64,000 nucleotides of DNA from DATBAT01 sp036271375. Its GTDB lineage: Bacteria; Acidobacteriota; Terriglobia; Terriglobales; Acidobacteriaceae. Both the position numbers and the translations under genes were made by a program. A model generated the notes under the pieces. That model ran no database searches, was not told the DNA's origin, and worked only from the letters and a program-made list of their open reading frames with translations. The stretch lies in assembly GCA_036271375.1 (NCBI GenBank), contig DATBAT010000258.1:27122-91121 (forward strand), read 5' to 3'. Shown piece after piece: positions 28,458 through 37,465 of the stretch; within the stretch, counting starts at the first letter, position 1, and every line of letters begins with the position of its first letter.

Positions 28458-31359
28458 ACGCTGGCGGCGGCTGGAGGAGTTGTATCACGCATCGCTGGAG
28501 GTGGAGTCCGGCCGCCGGGCGGCGTTCGTGAAAGCAGCCTGCGGATCCGACCAGGCGCTGCGGCGTGAGTTGGATTCCCTGCTGGCTCATCAGAAGCAAT
28601 CGGAAAAATTTATCGAAGATCCGGCGTTCGAAGTTGCCGCCCGGATGATCGCCAATGACACGACGGTGCGGCCTGACACCGATCCGGTGACGCCGGGAAC
28701 CGTGGTCTCGCACTTTCGCGTGCAGGAAAAAATTGGGCGCGGCGGCATGGGCGTGGTTTATCGAGCCGAGGATATTTCTCTCGGTCGGCCGGTGGCGCTG
28801 AAATTTCTTTACTCCGACATTTCCGAAAAAATGCAATCGGTGGAACGGCTGCGCCGCGAGGCGCAGGCGGCTTCGGCGCTGAATCACCCGAACATCTGCA
28901 CTATTTATGAAATTGGCAGCGGCGAGCATCCGTTCATTGCAATGGAGCTGGTGGAGGGGCAGACGCTGGAGCAGCGCCTCAAGAAGGGGCCGCTTCCCGG
29001 CGAGCAGCTTTTGCGCTATGCCATCCAGATCGCGCAAGCCCTGGCCAAAGCCCACAAGGCAGGATTTACTCATCGTGATCTGAAACCCGCCAACATCATG
29101 CTGACGCGCAGCGGGGCCAAGCTCATGGACTTTGGCCTGGCGAAGCGAACGGGAAGAGTGTTCAGCACTGAGCAGGCAGGGGAGACCCCGGCCAACGATA
29201 CCAAGCTGACCGGCGCGGGCACACTGGTCGGGACATTTCAATACATGGCTCCCGAACAACTGGAAGGAAAAGACACCGATGGGAGGACCGACATCTTCGC
29301 CCTGGGGGAAGTGATTTATGAGATGGCGACGGGAAAGCAGGCGTTTACCGGGAAGAGTCGGGCCAGCCTGATCGCAGCCATTCTCAATGATGAACCACTG
29401 GCCGCGATCGGATTGCAGGCCCTCACCCCACCGGCGTTGACGCGGCTGGTCATTAAGTGCCTGGCGAAAGATCCGGAAGAGCGTTGGCAGAGTGCGAGTG
29501 ATCTGGCTACGGAGTTGGAGTGGATCGCATCCGGAGAATCCCTGGCCGCGGACTCGGCCAAGCGTTCGCGCAAGCTGGCATACCTTTATGGGGCGGCAGC
29601 GGTTTCGTTTCTGCTGGTGGCCGGTTTGGGTGGGGCCTTCTATTGGCGGAGCGCGCCCGGGCCGGCGCAACCGATCACGGCGCAGATTTCCCCACCGCGA
29701 AGCGCCAGCTTCAGATTTTCCGGTGGAATGGACGATCAGTCGCTGGCGATCGCTCCCGATGGTCACGCCCTGGTATTCAGCGCGCAGGACGACAACGGAA
29801 AGACCATGCTTTGGGTCCGCCCCATTGAATCGTCTGAGGCCCGGCCACTGCCCGGGACCGAGGGTGCCAGCGATGTTTTCTGGTCTCCGGATAGCCGCAA
29901 TTTAGGATTTTTTGCCACCGGGAACCTGGAAAAAATGGAAGTCGCCGCCGGGCAGCGGGAGGTGATTGCAGCCGTTCCATTTGATGTTGGAGGAAGCTGG
30001 GGGGCGGATGGCAACATCGTATTCGCGGACAATGAAAAAGGCCTCTTCAGAGTTCCAGCCTCGGGCGGGGCGGCAACGCCGGTGGTTCAGACCGATGGCT
30101 CGAATGTGACCCTCTGCGCGCGGCCGCAATTCCTGCCCGATGGCAAACAGGTCCTGTATTTCAGTAGCGGACCCAAAGCGGAGATGACTGGCACCTGGTT
30201 ATCTTCGCTCGATGGAAAACAGAAGAAATTACTGCTGCGCGGCGCGCAGGCAAAGTACTCGGCGGGATTTCTGCTTTACATGCTGGGCAAACAGTTGATG
30301 GCGCAGCCCTTCGATCCGGTGAGGGGCGATCTGAGAGGAGAACCGACGCCGCTCCTCGACGACATATCTGTGGGGCCGGGAGGGGCGCTGTTCTCGGTCT
30401 CAGAAAAATATTTGCTCTACCAGGGAGGCGAGCGAGCACAACAAAAACAGCTTGCCTGGTTCGACCGGTCAGGCCGGAGCCTGGGGGCAACGGGCGATTT
30501 GGCGGACTATTTCGATGTGCGCCTGTCACCGGACGGGGAGAAGCTGGCGGCGAATGCGGGCTCGCCATACAGCGAGATTTGGGTGCACGATCTGGCGCAT
30601 CCTGTCTTGACCCGGCTGACCATTGATCCCGACAGCGACCATGGCATTCCCGTGTGGTCACCCGACAGCACACGGGTCGCGTACTCGTCTCTTTCGGGGA
30701 AGGCGCGATCCGGGATTTATGAGAAACGCGGCAACGGGGCCGGCAACGATGAGCTGCTGCTCGGCGCCACCGATGCCGACGCCGGCCTGCTGCCGACCAG
30801 CTGGACGAATGATGGAAAATTTCTGCTCTACACGCGAGGGAGAATTCCGCAGCATTCGGGACTCTGGGTGCTTCCGCTTACCGGAGATCGAAAACCCATC
30901 GCTCTTGCCGATGCGCCGGCGGCAGCTGAGGAGGGAGTGTTTTCTCGTGATAACAAATGGATTGCTTACGTGTCGCGCGAATCCGGGACCGACGAAATCT
31001 ACGTTATGCCGTTTGACGAGGGCAGCCTGGGGCGTGCCGCCACAGCGCAAAAACCGGGCGGCAGTAAATGGCAGATATCCACGCGGGGCGGACGAAGTCC
31101 TCGTTGGCGTGCCGATGGCAAGGAATTGTTCTGGCTTTCGCCGACCGGGCAGATGATGTCCGCGAAATTGGGAGTTAGAGATCAGGGAATCGAAGTGCAC
31201 ACGCCGGAGATTTTGTTTCGCACCCAGGTGGACAACATTATTTTTGAACCCTACGATGTCACGCCGGATGGAAAGAAATTCGTGATCAATACCGGAAATG
31301 GCACTGATGATTCGTTGATGCTTACAGCGAACTGGACCGCGTTGGTGAAGAGCCGTTGA
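28444..31359 (+). CDS. Transmembrane Ser/Thr protein kinase with TolB/PD40-type propeller
   Basis: The 971-residue product has a helical N-terminus (about 1-85), a Hanks kinase domain (about 93-357), one membrane helix at about 378-398 (AAAVSFLLVAGLGGAFYW), and an extracytoplasmic beta-propeller. Catalytic residues are intact: GRGGMGVV, Lys120 in VALKF, HRD at 210-212, DFG at 229-231. The propeller shows PD40-type repeats such as VFWSPDSRNLGFFA, DVRLSPDGEKLAANAG and IPVWSPDSTRVAYSS. It likely senses an envelope ligand and signals to the overlapping ECF sigma factor; this is inference from a recurrent pairing. Confidence 0.94.
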   Translation: MMDAERWRRLEELYHASLEVESGRRAAFVKAACGSDQALRRELDSLLAHQKQSEKFIEDPAFEVAARMIANDTTVRPDTDPVTPGTVVSHFRVQEKIGRGGMGVVYRAEDISLGRPVALKFLYSDISEKMQSVERLRREAQAASALNHPNICTIYEIGSGEHPFIAMELVEGQTLEQRLKKGPLPGEQLLRYAIQIAQALAKAHKAGFTHRDLKPANIMLTRSGAKLMDFGLAKRTGRVFSTEQAGETPANDTKLTGAGTLVGTFQYMAPEQLEGKDTDGRTDIFALGEVIYEMATGKQAFTGKSRASLIAAILNDEPLAAIGLQALTPPALTRLVIKCLAKDPEERWQSASDLATELEWIASGESLAADSAKRSRKLAYLYGAAAVSFLLVAGLGGAFYWRSAPGPAQPITAQISPPRSASFRFSGGMDDQSLAIAPDGHALVFSAQDDNGKTMLWVRPIESSEARPLPGTEGASDVFWSPDSRNLGFFATGNLEKMEVAAGQREVIAAVPFDVGGSWGADGNIVFADNEKGLFRVPASGGAATPVVQTDGSNVTLCARPQFLPDGKQVLYFSSGPKAEMTGTWLSSLDGKQKKLLLRGAQAKYSAGFLLYMLGKQLMAQPFDPVRGDLRGEPTPLLDDISVGPGGALFSVSEKYLLYQGGERAQQKQLAWFDRSGRSLGATGDLADYFDVRLSPDGEKLAANAGSPYSEIWVHDLAHPVLTRLTIDPDSDHGIPVWSPDSTRVAYSSLSGKARSGIYEKRGNGAGNDELLLGATDADAGLLPTSWTNDGKFLLYTRGRIPQHSGLWVLPLTGDRKPIALADAPAAAEEGVFSRDNKWIAYVSRESGTDEIYVMPFDEGSLGRAATAQKPGGSKWQISTRGGRSPRWRADGKELFWLSPTGQMMSAKLGVRDQGIEVHTPEILFRTQVDNIIFEPYDVTPDGKKFVINTGNGTDDSLMLTANWTALVKSR

Positions 31360-31547
31360 CCTTTCGCCAGCCCATTGCGGTAGAAGAGCTAAGTCCCACT
31401 CTAATCCGCGAACTCCCTTCGAGGCAGGCCTGGCGCGTCCAGATCGGTGGTATCGTGTTCGTCAACCACGTGTTACCTGTCCCTTGGTGACCTACCTAGC
31501 TCGAATGAATTCTCGTATCATGAAGGAATTGCAGAGTCGGTGGGTGA

Positions 31548-31579
31548 GCGCAAAGCCGCTCTAAGTCACAGGGTTACAG
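31548..31579 (+). promoter_or_regulatory. Possible degenerate c-di-GMP-I riboswitch half in the leader of the glycoside hydrolase
   Basis: GCGCAAAGCC (31548-31557), CTAAG (31561-31565) and AGGGTTACAG (31570-31579) resemble conserved segments of the 3' half of the GEMM/c-di-GMP-I aptamer. The 5' half (AAACC segment) is not visible and the second hairpin would be very short. It is more likely a coincidence or a decayed aptamer than a working switch. Confidence 0.2.
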
Positions 31580-31612
31580 TCCCTTATGTTAGCCACCCCC
31601 GCGGGACCATCC

Positions 31613-32902
31613 ATGCCAATTGCCAAGACACTTCTTTTTGCGCTCGCGGGATCCCTGCTGACCTGCGTTTTTACCGCGCCCCTACTCGCCGAGACGGCGG
31701 GCAGCGCAGATGCGTTTGTCGACAGCGTGGGGGTGAATATCCACCTGCACTATTCGAACACCTCCTACTCTGATTTTCCTCATGTCAAACAGGCGTTGAA
31801 AGATCTCGGAGTGCGCCATGTGCGCGACGGGCTGGTGGACACCAAGTGGAAGGACTACTACACCCGCCATAACGATCTGGGCAGCGCTGGCATCAAGGGG
31901 CTTTTTATCACCGCGCCTAACGAGAGCGATGACCTGCTGCTCGATTACCCCGAGCGCATGAAGCAGAGTTTCGAGGGCTACGAAGCGCCCAATGAGTACG
32001 ATCAGAGTCGCGATTCCAACTGGCCGGCGACGCTTTCCCAGTTCATCACGCGGCTGAACAAGACGGTGAAGGGCGACCCGAATACGTCGCGCTTTCAAGT
32101 GATTGGACCTTCGTTTACCAGCCAGCGGTCGTACCAGCAGATGCGAGGCGTGTGCTCTTTCGATTTTTCGAACCTGCACAATTATTTTGGAGGGCGCAAT
32201 CCCGGCACTGACGGATGGGGTTCGAACGGCTATGGCAGTTACGCATGGAACCTTTCCAACGCCAGTTCGGCATGCCCCGGGAAAGCGGTGATCAGTACCG
32301 AGACCGGCTACCAGACCGACCCCACGCTGACCCAGGGAATCAGCGACGAAGTGGCGGGCAAGTATCTTCCCCGGTTGCTGCTGGAGCAATGGATGCATGG
32401 CATCCAGCGCACCTATGTTTATGAGCTGATCGATCTTCCGGACATGGGGTCGGGCGACAAGGCGTTTGGGCTGGTGCGTTCCGATTTTTCGCAGAAGCCT
32501 TCCTACATGGCGCTGATGAACCTGCTGCACCTGCTGTCCGATCCGGGAGAGGCCTACACTGGCAAAGATTTTGGCTTCAGCCTGAGTGGCGAAGTGGCTG
32601 ACGTGCAGCACGTCCTGTTGCAGAAGCGTGACGGGACGTTCTTCATCGCCTTGTGGATTGAGAAACCTGGCTACAACGTGAATCACAAGCAGGTGGTCAA
32701 CGTGCCGACGCAAAACGTCACCCTGCAAACCGACAAGGCGGTAGCCATGGTGGCCCACTCCTTTGGAACCTCGGGCAATGTCAGGGTCAGCGCGCTGGAC
32801 CTGGGCACGAGCCACTCGTTAAAGTTGAGCGACTACGTGACCGTGCTTGAAATTGACGGACTACGCCCGCTGCCTCCGGTGCTGCACGCGGTCGTACACT
32901 AA
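31613..32902 (+). CDS. Secreted glycoside hydrolase, clan GH-A like
   Basis: The product has a signal peptide (MPIAKTLLFALAGSLLTCVF) and a single catalytic domain of about 400 residues. I prefer ATG 31613, since an upstream start at 31586 would add nine residues before the signal. The barrel pattern is visible: VDSVGVNIHLHYSNTSYSDF, DLGVRHVRDGLVDTKWKDYY, then YEAPNEYDQS with the Asn-Glu acid/base pair, and AVISTETGYQTDP with a likely nucleophile Glu. This resembles GH-A clan members such as GH39/GH5 or PslG-type exopolysaccharide hydrolases. It converges with a large polysaccharide locus, so a role in trimming that polymer is plausible. Confidence 0.8.
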   Translation: MPIAKTLLFALAGSLLTCVFTAPLLAETAGSADAFVDSVGVNIHLHYSNTSYSDFPHVKQALKDLGVRHVRDGLVDTKWKDYYTRHNDLGSAGIKGLFITAPNESDDLLLDYPERMKQSFEGYEAPNEYDQSRDSNWPATLSQFITRLNKTVKGDPNTSRFQVIGPSFTSQRSYQQMRGVCSFDFSNLHNYFGGRNPGTDGWGSNGYGSYAWNLSNASSACPGKAVISTETGYQTDPTLTQGISDEVAGKYLPRLLLEQWMHGIQRTYVYELIDLPDMGSGDKAFGLVRSDFSQKPSYMALMNLLHLLSDPGEAYTGKDFGFSLSGEVADVQHVLLQKRDGTFFIALWIEKPGYNVNHKQVVNVPTQNVTLQTDKAVAMVAHSFGTSGNVRVSALDLGTSHSLKLSDYVTVLEIDGLRPLPPVLHAVVH

Positions 32903-32948
32903 TCCTCTTATCTGCTTGAAGCCTGCCGTAAGTACTTTAGATTCACGC

Positions 32949-32988
32949 GTCTTTACAAAACGTTCCGCGTGGAACGTTTTGTAAAGAC
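32949..32988. terminator. Perfect 18-bp palindrome between convergent genes (parS-like core)
   Basis: GTCTTTACAAAACGTTCC at 32949-32966 pairs perfectly with GGAACGTTTTGTAAAGAC at 32971-32988 around a GCGT loop. It lies between the convergent glycoside hydrolase and glycosyltransferase genes, so a bidirectional terminator is the simplest reading. An imperfect second copy is at 25205-25240. The 16-base core CGTTCCGCGTGGAACG resembles the parS family (consensus TGTTTCACGTGAAACA). Confidence 0.7.
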
Positions 32989-33070
32989 CCTAAGCTCCTG
33001 ATTACAGGTGGCTTAAGGAAATATTTACAATAATGTATGTACATTTGCCGGGAAAACCGGAAGCACTTCC

Positions 33071-34261
33071 CTACTGAAGAATCTCAGCGTAGACGGCTTC
33101 GACGCGGCGGGCGGTCTGGTCGAGGGTGAAATGGTCAGAGACGCGTTGGCGACCGCGCACGCCCATTTCTTTAGAGGCGGCGGGATCGGAAATAATGCGG
33201 CACATAGCTTCGGCCATGGCCTCGACGTCGCCCATAGGCACCAGAATCCCGGTGCGGCCATTTTCCACAATTTCGGGCACGCCGCCGCCGTCGGTGGCGA
33301 CCACCGGCTTGCCGGCGGCCATGCCTTCGATGATGACCTGACCGAAGGGCTCACCCTTGGTGGAGGCGTGGACCAGCATGTCCAGTTCTCCCACCGCCTT
33401 CTTTATATCGCTGCGGAAGCCGGTAAATTCCACGACGCCCGCGATGCCCAGTTCCGCGGGCAATTTCCGCACTTCCTGCTCGTACTCGTCTTCGTCGAAC
33501 AGGGCCGCGCCAATAATCAGGAAGCGCGCGTTGGGAAAGCGCTGGTGGACCAGGGCCGCCGCCTTGATGAAGATGTCCTGACCCTTCCAGGGAGAGATGC
33601 GGCCCACCAGTCCGATGCGAAATTCGTTTTCGGAAGAGATCTTCTCACCAGACAGGCTCTCGCTGGTGCCATCGTGGACGACCACGCTGCGCCCGCCGAA
33701 TTCGATGCCTGACGGAATGGCGGTACCGCGCACCACGTTGCCCAGGTGAAGGGTGCTCAGGGTGGCGGCCGAGTTAGCGATGACGTAGGTGGGAATCACC
33801 TGGCAGAGAAAGCGGAAAAGCCGTACCACCGATTTCGGGAGGTAGTCGTCCTCGATGCGGTCGCGCACGTGCCACACCACCGGGCAGGGGGCAAGACGAG
33901 CGGCGATGCCGCCGATGATATCGGCTTTCAGCGAATTGGTGTGCACCACGGAAATATTGCGCTCGCGGATAAGCCGGGTGAGTTGGTTGACATATTTAGC
34001 GACCCGCAAACCATCCCTCACACGCAGCAACGTCCCGAAGCCGAGCTTGTCTTTCTTCTGCGTGCGCACCGAGGGTGACAATGGCAGCACCTGGGTTTCG
34101 ACGATGGGGCGGAGTTGTTCAGCCAGAGGGCCCTCGGCTCCGAGCACCACCAGGGATTTAATGTTCTCCGGATTCAGATGGCTGACCAAGTTGGCCAACG
34201 CGATTTCTCCTCCGCCCAGCGCGGCGGTGTGGTCGAAGAAGAGCACGCGGATATCGGACAT
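33071..34261 (-). CDS. Glycosyltransferase family 4 (polysaccharide locus)
   Basis: This GT-B fold enzyme adds a sugar to the growing repeat unit on the cytoplasmic face. I start at 34261 (MSDIRVLFFDHTAALGGGEI), which has AAAGGT upstream and avoids overlap with the previous gene; a start at 34315 would overlap it. The C-terminal nucleotide-sugar site is clear: IGLVGRISPWKGQDIFIKAA, then GEPFGQVIIEGMAAGKPVVA with the E-x7-E motif. The donor sugar cannot be read from sequence. It is the last gene of the minus-strand exopolysaccharide operon. Confidence 0.92.
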   Translation of the reverse strand: MSDIRVLFFDHTAALGGGEIALANLVSHLNPENIKSLVVLGAEGPLAEQLRPIVETQVLPLSPSVRTQKKDKLGFGTLLRVRDGLRVAKYVNQLTRLIRERNISVVHTNSLKADIIGGIAARLAPCPVVWHVRDRIEDDYLPKSVVRLFRFLCQVIPTYVIANSAATLSTLHLGNVVRGTAIPSGIEFGGRSVVVHDGTSESLSGEKISSENEFRIGLVGRISPWKGQDIFIKAAALVHQRFPNARFLIIGAALFDEDEYEQEVRKLPAELGIAGVVEFTGFRSDIKKAVGELDMLVHASTKGEPFGQVIIEGMAAGKPVVATDGGGVPEIVENGRTGILVPMGDVEAMAEAMCRIISDPAASKEMGVRGRQRVSDHFTLDQTARRVEAVYAEILQ

Positions 34262-34283
34262 TGCTTTTACCTTTGACAGATTG

Positions 34284-35129
34284 CTAAGCGATGCGGTCGA
34301 TGAATGTTTCACCAAGAGAGTCAGGCCGTAATTTCTCCGCCGAAGCTCTTGAAGCTAAATCACCAACACTGGACTGGCTATCTGAGGGCCTACGGGCATA
34401 AAACGTCAACTCCCCTCGTTCCCACCTATCAAATCCATGTGTGACTTTCTCGACTGTCGCCGTACAGCCCGGCTTGATACGGTCATGGGTTTCAATGGCA
34501 ATCGTTTCTATCCGGTCGATCCAGCCGCATTCTTCGAAAACCTCTTTTTCTGCGCCCTCAATGTCGATTTTGAGAAGATCGACTTTTTCGATGCCAAATT
34601 CGGATAGTAGCGTGGGAATGGTGACTGCCCTGCTCCTGCCCTCTGAGGAGGTAACACTGAATGCCCATTTATCTCTGGAATCGCTATTTGGCAAGCCCAA
34701 ACTTACGGTCCCATCAACTCTCCATAGCGCGGCTTGAATGGGCACGATGTTCGGATACGGCGCGATATTCCTGAGCATCGTGAGGTAATTTGAGTTTTCT
34801 GGCTCAATCGCAATAATTCGGGCGTGGGGATATTGTGTTGCAAAGTAGATGGCGGTGAGGCCAATGTTTGCACCAGCATCGACTATCGTGAGTGGAACTT
34901 TCTTCGGTAGTTCGACGTGGTATTCCTTGGAAAGAAGGACAAAGTTGTACACAAGCACATCAGAGGTTCTCACTCGGAGGAAAATGGGATGTTTCAGTCC
35001 GGGAGGGTGTACCCTTACTTCTTCTGGCCAACCAAACAAATAGTGGCCAAGAGCGGCGGCAAATCCCCGAATCCCGAGGGTCTTGTAATAGAAATGTGCT
35101 CCGCTCAGCGTCTCATTCTTGCTCGCCAT
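34284..35129 (-). CDS. FkbM-family methyltransferase
   Basis: The 281-residue product has the SAM-binding fold of FkbM methyltransferases: PLTIVDAGANIGLTAIYFAT (motif I with DAGANIG), ARIIAIEPENSNYLTMLRNI and EKVDLLKIDIEGAEKEVFEE, the hallmark DIEGAE motif. Members in polysaccharide loci O-methylate sugars. It lies between two glycosyltransferase genes on the same strand. The start at 35129 gives a normal-length protein. Confidence 0.92.
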   Translation of the reverse strand: MASKNETLSGAHFYYKTLGIRGFAAALGHYLFGWPEEVRVHPPGLKHPIFLRVRTSDVLVYNFVLLSKEYHVELPKKVPLTIVDAGANIGLTAIYFATQYPHARIIAIEPENSNYLTMLRNIAPYPNIVPIQAALWRVDGTVSLGLPNSDSRDKWAFSVTSSEGRSRAVTIPTLLSEFGIEKVDLLKIDIEGAEKEVFEECGWIDRIETIAIETHDRIKPGCTATVEKVTHGFDRWERGELTFYARRPSDSQSSVGDLASRASAEKLRPDSLGETFIDRIA

Positions 35130-35138
35130 AAGGTTGCC

Positions 35139-36191
35139 TCACATGTACCGTAGGTTAATCACTCGATTCGCAAGTGCCACGGATAGCTTCTGTGGAAGGA
35201 TGCGAATTCCTAAAATTACGAGTGCCATGACGATCCGCTTAAGCGGATGGCGGACCTTGAAGGTTGACTTCAAGTGTGCAATAAATCCGGGCGCCGCCCC
35301 TGTGCTGGAAAGTTGATAGGCAAGGTATTCCAAAGTAAGGATTCTCCAATTTGAGTTCCGCCACCGGCTTGCGCGGCCGTCAAGTCCCAAGGAGTTGGAA
35401 ATCTCCGCTAGCCGCTTCATGCGAGTCTCGTAGTGGCCAAGAACCATTCGAATGTTTCCGACGGTCATGGGGACCCATCCGCAGGTCATGTTCGCGCCAT
35501 GCAACCGGTAGGCAGCTTTCACCTCATCAAGAACGACGACTTCGCCAAACAGAGGCGCCGCGTCCATGAGGAAGGTTTCCGACCCGATGGTTCGTCGAGT
35601 CTCGGGCAAGGGAAAGACACGATCCAAAAAGTTACGCGACCAAGCATTCCCGGAATTAGGCGTTGAGACGTACGAGCCGGGCCCTCTTCGCAGCATCAGA
35701 TCGCGCATCTCCCCAACATCTGCAGGCTTGCCGGGAATCCTTTCTCCGGAGGGCGTGGTTCCATTCAGCACGGTCATGTAAGTTTCAGACCGTACGACTC
35801 CCGGTTTGCGCAACGCACGCGCATGCGCCGCAACGGCGCCAGCCAGAAGATAGTCGTCGGCATCCAGAAAAATCACGATTGATCCCTTACAGAGATTGAA
35901 ACCGTGATTCATCGAGGTGACCATGCCGCCATTGCTCTTGAACGAGGCGTGTAGACGATCAGAGTAGGAATCTATGACGCTTCGGGAATCGTCGGTCGAA
36001 CCGTCATCCACCACGATCAATTCGATGGGTTGGTAGTCCTGCGCGAGGACGCTGTCGATGCACTCTTTCAGAAAGTGACCGTAGTTGTAGTTAAGGATAA
36101 CGACGCTGACCAGATCGTTTTCCAGGAGGCGCAGTTTGTGCGGCTCGGGCTGCGTCGATACGACTGCGCGGACCGCGAGATTGTCTAGCAT
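35139..36191 (-). CDS. Glycosyltransferase family 2
   Basis: This 350-residue GT-A enzyme shows the family-2 signature: VSVVILNYNYGHFLKECIDS, LIVVDDGSTDDSRSVIDSY and the metal-binding IVIFLDADDYLLAGAV. The C-terminal portion has helices but no clear membrane anchor. It acts in assembly of the polysaccharide repeat unit. Its start overlaps the stop of the upstream gene by seven bases. Confidence 0.92.
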   Translation of the reverse strand: MLDNLAVRAVVSTQPEPHKLRLLENDLVSVVILNYNYGHFLKECIDSVLAQDYQPIELIVVDDGSTDDSRSVIDSYSDRLHASFKSNGGMVTSMNHGFNLCKGSIVIFLDADDYLLAGAVAAHARALRKPGVVRSETYMTVLNGTTPSGERIPGKPADVGEMRDLMLRRGPGSYVSTPNSGNAWSRNFLDRVFPLPETRRTIGSETFLMDAAPLFGEVVVLDEVKAAYRLHGANMTCGWVPMTVGNIRMVLGHYETRMKRLAEISNSLGLDGRASRWRNSNWRILTLEYLAYQLSSTGAAPGFIAHLKSTFKVRHPLKRIVMALVILGIRILPQKLSVALANRVINLRYM

Positions 36192-37465
36192 GCGTCCCTT
36201 TCTTGTGCTTTCAATTTTTGATCTGTTTCTTCCCGAAGACTAATGATCTTGACCGCGCGATTCGACAGCAGGGTATCTTGGTCATTCGCTAGGGATCCGT
36301 AACTCAATGCTAGAGACGAAAGCCCTTCTTCCAAATTGAACTTGCTCTCGTAAAACTTTTCTAAGTGCTGGCGAGAACTGACCACTTTCCGCCCTTTCGC
36401 CGCGAGGATAGAATCGGCCCACAGCTCTGGTAAGTCCTCCAGGCTGAGAAACTGTGCCAGCTGGGAATCGACCACCGCTTCCTCGGGCACGCGATCGGAA
36501 ATGAAGCAGGGAAGTCCTGCAGCTTGTGCCTCGACGGCAACCAAGCCCAGGCCTTCATAGCGTGACGGCAGCACGAAACAGTCCATGGCGCTGAGCATGA
36601 TTTGAGGAACGGACAGGGTGTCCGGGACAAAGGTCACGCGTTTGCCCAATCCGCGGGCCTGAACTTCGGATTCCATTTGAGGCCTTAGCGGGCCGTCGCC
36701 GATCAGCAGAAAGTGAGCTTCCTCCGAATGCTTTACGACTTCAGCGCCAATCTGCAAAAGAAAGGCATGGTTCTTCTGTTCGTGGAAGCGACCGACGTGG
36801 CCCACCACAAAAGCGCCGACGGGAATTCCCAGCGTCTTACGCAGACTTGGGTCAGGGGCCTGTGCGAACGGGGCGAAGTCGATACCGCAGTAAAGAAGCT
36901 GCCAGCGCTTATCGTGGCGCCATCCGGGGCCGAACATGGATATGGCGGCGCGCTCGCTGGCGGCAAAGCCGCGATCGGCAAAACGGCGGAGCGCGCGCAG
37001 AGTTAATCCCACATACGTCCGGTAGGCAGTGCCCCGGCCTTTGAGCAGAGGACGAATGTCGTTGTGGCTGTGAATGATGGTCTGCGGTATGCCCAGCCGC
37101 TTGGCGAACAGCAGCGCGAGTAGCCCGTTGGGATTGCTGCCGTGAACGTGCAGAACGTCGTAAGGTCCATTTTGCTGGACGATTTTTTGTAGATTGCTTC
37201 GGTACTTCAGGGGATGGTTGTAGTTCAGGCAAGGCAACACGCGAAAGCCGGCCTGGCGGAAGGCGGCGGTGAAGGGCTCCTCTTGTTCGGTGCGGACCAG
37301 GATGTGATGCTCGAAACGCCGGGCGTCGAATCGTTGCAGCATTTGATACAGCCACATCTCGATGCCGCCGCGCAGCAGATGGCCGACGCTGTGCAGCACG
37401 CGGATTCGTCCAGTCGCCTTACTTTCGGCTTCCGGAGTTGCGATCGTAGCCTGGGCAATTCTCAT
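36185..37465 (-). CDS. Glycosyltransferase family 4
   Basis: The 426-residue product is a GT-B enzyme. N-terminal features are VLHSVGHLLRGGIEMWLYQM and YDVLHVHGSNPNGLLALLFA. The C-terminal donor site includes VGHVGRFHEQKNHAFLLQIG and PSRYEGLGLVAVEAQAAGLP with the E-x7-E motif. The first ~18 residues are variable. It overlaps the acyltransferase gene by four bases and the family-2 gene by seven, so the operon is tightly packed. Confidence 0.92.
   Translation of the reverse strand: MRIAQATIATPEAESKATGRIRVLHSVGHLLRGGIEMWLYQMLQRFDARRFEHHILVRTEQEEPFTAAFRQAGFRVLPCLNYNHPLKYRSNLQKIVQQNGPYDVLHVHGSNPNGLLALLFAKRLGIPQTIIHSHNDIRPLLKGRGTAYRTYVGLTLRALRRFADRGFAASERAAISMFGPGWRHDKRWQLLYCGIDFAPFAQAPDPSLRKTLGIPVGAFVVGHVGRFHEQKNHAFLLQIGAEVVKHSEEAHFLLIGDGPLRPQMESEVQARGLGKRVTFVPDTLSVPQIMLSAMDCFVLPSRYEGLGLVAVEAQAAGLPCFISDRVPEEAVVDSQLAQFLSLEDLPELWADSILAAKGRKVVSSRQHLEKFYESKFNLEEGLSSLALSYGSLANDQDTLLSNRAVKIISLREETDQKLKAQERDAC

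Noticed and set aside
28342..29766. 474-codon minus-strand frame opposite the Ser/Thr kinase
   Set aside because: It lies entirely opposite the well-supported kinase gene and has no recognisable domains.
31682..32815. 377-codon minus-strand frame opposite the glycoside hydrolase
   Set aside because: It is a shadow of a gene with a clear signal peptide and catalytic motifs on the plus strand.
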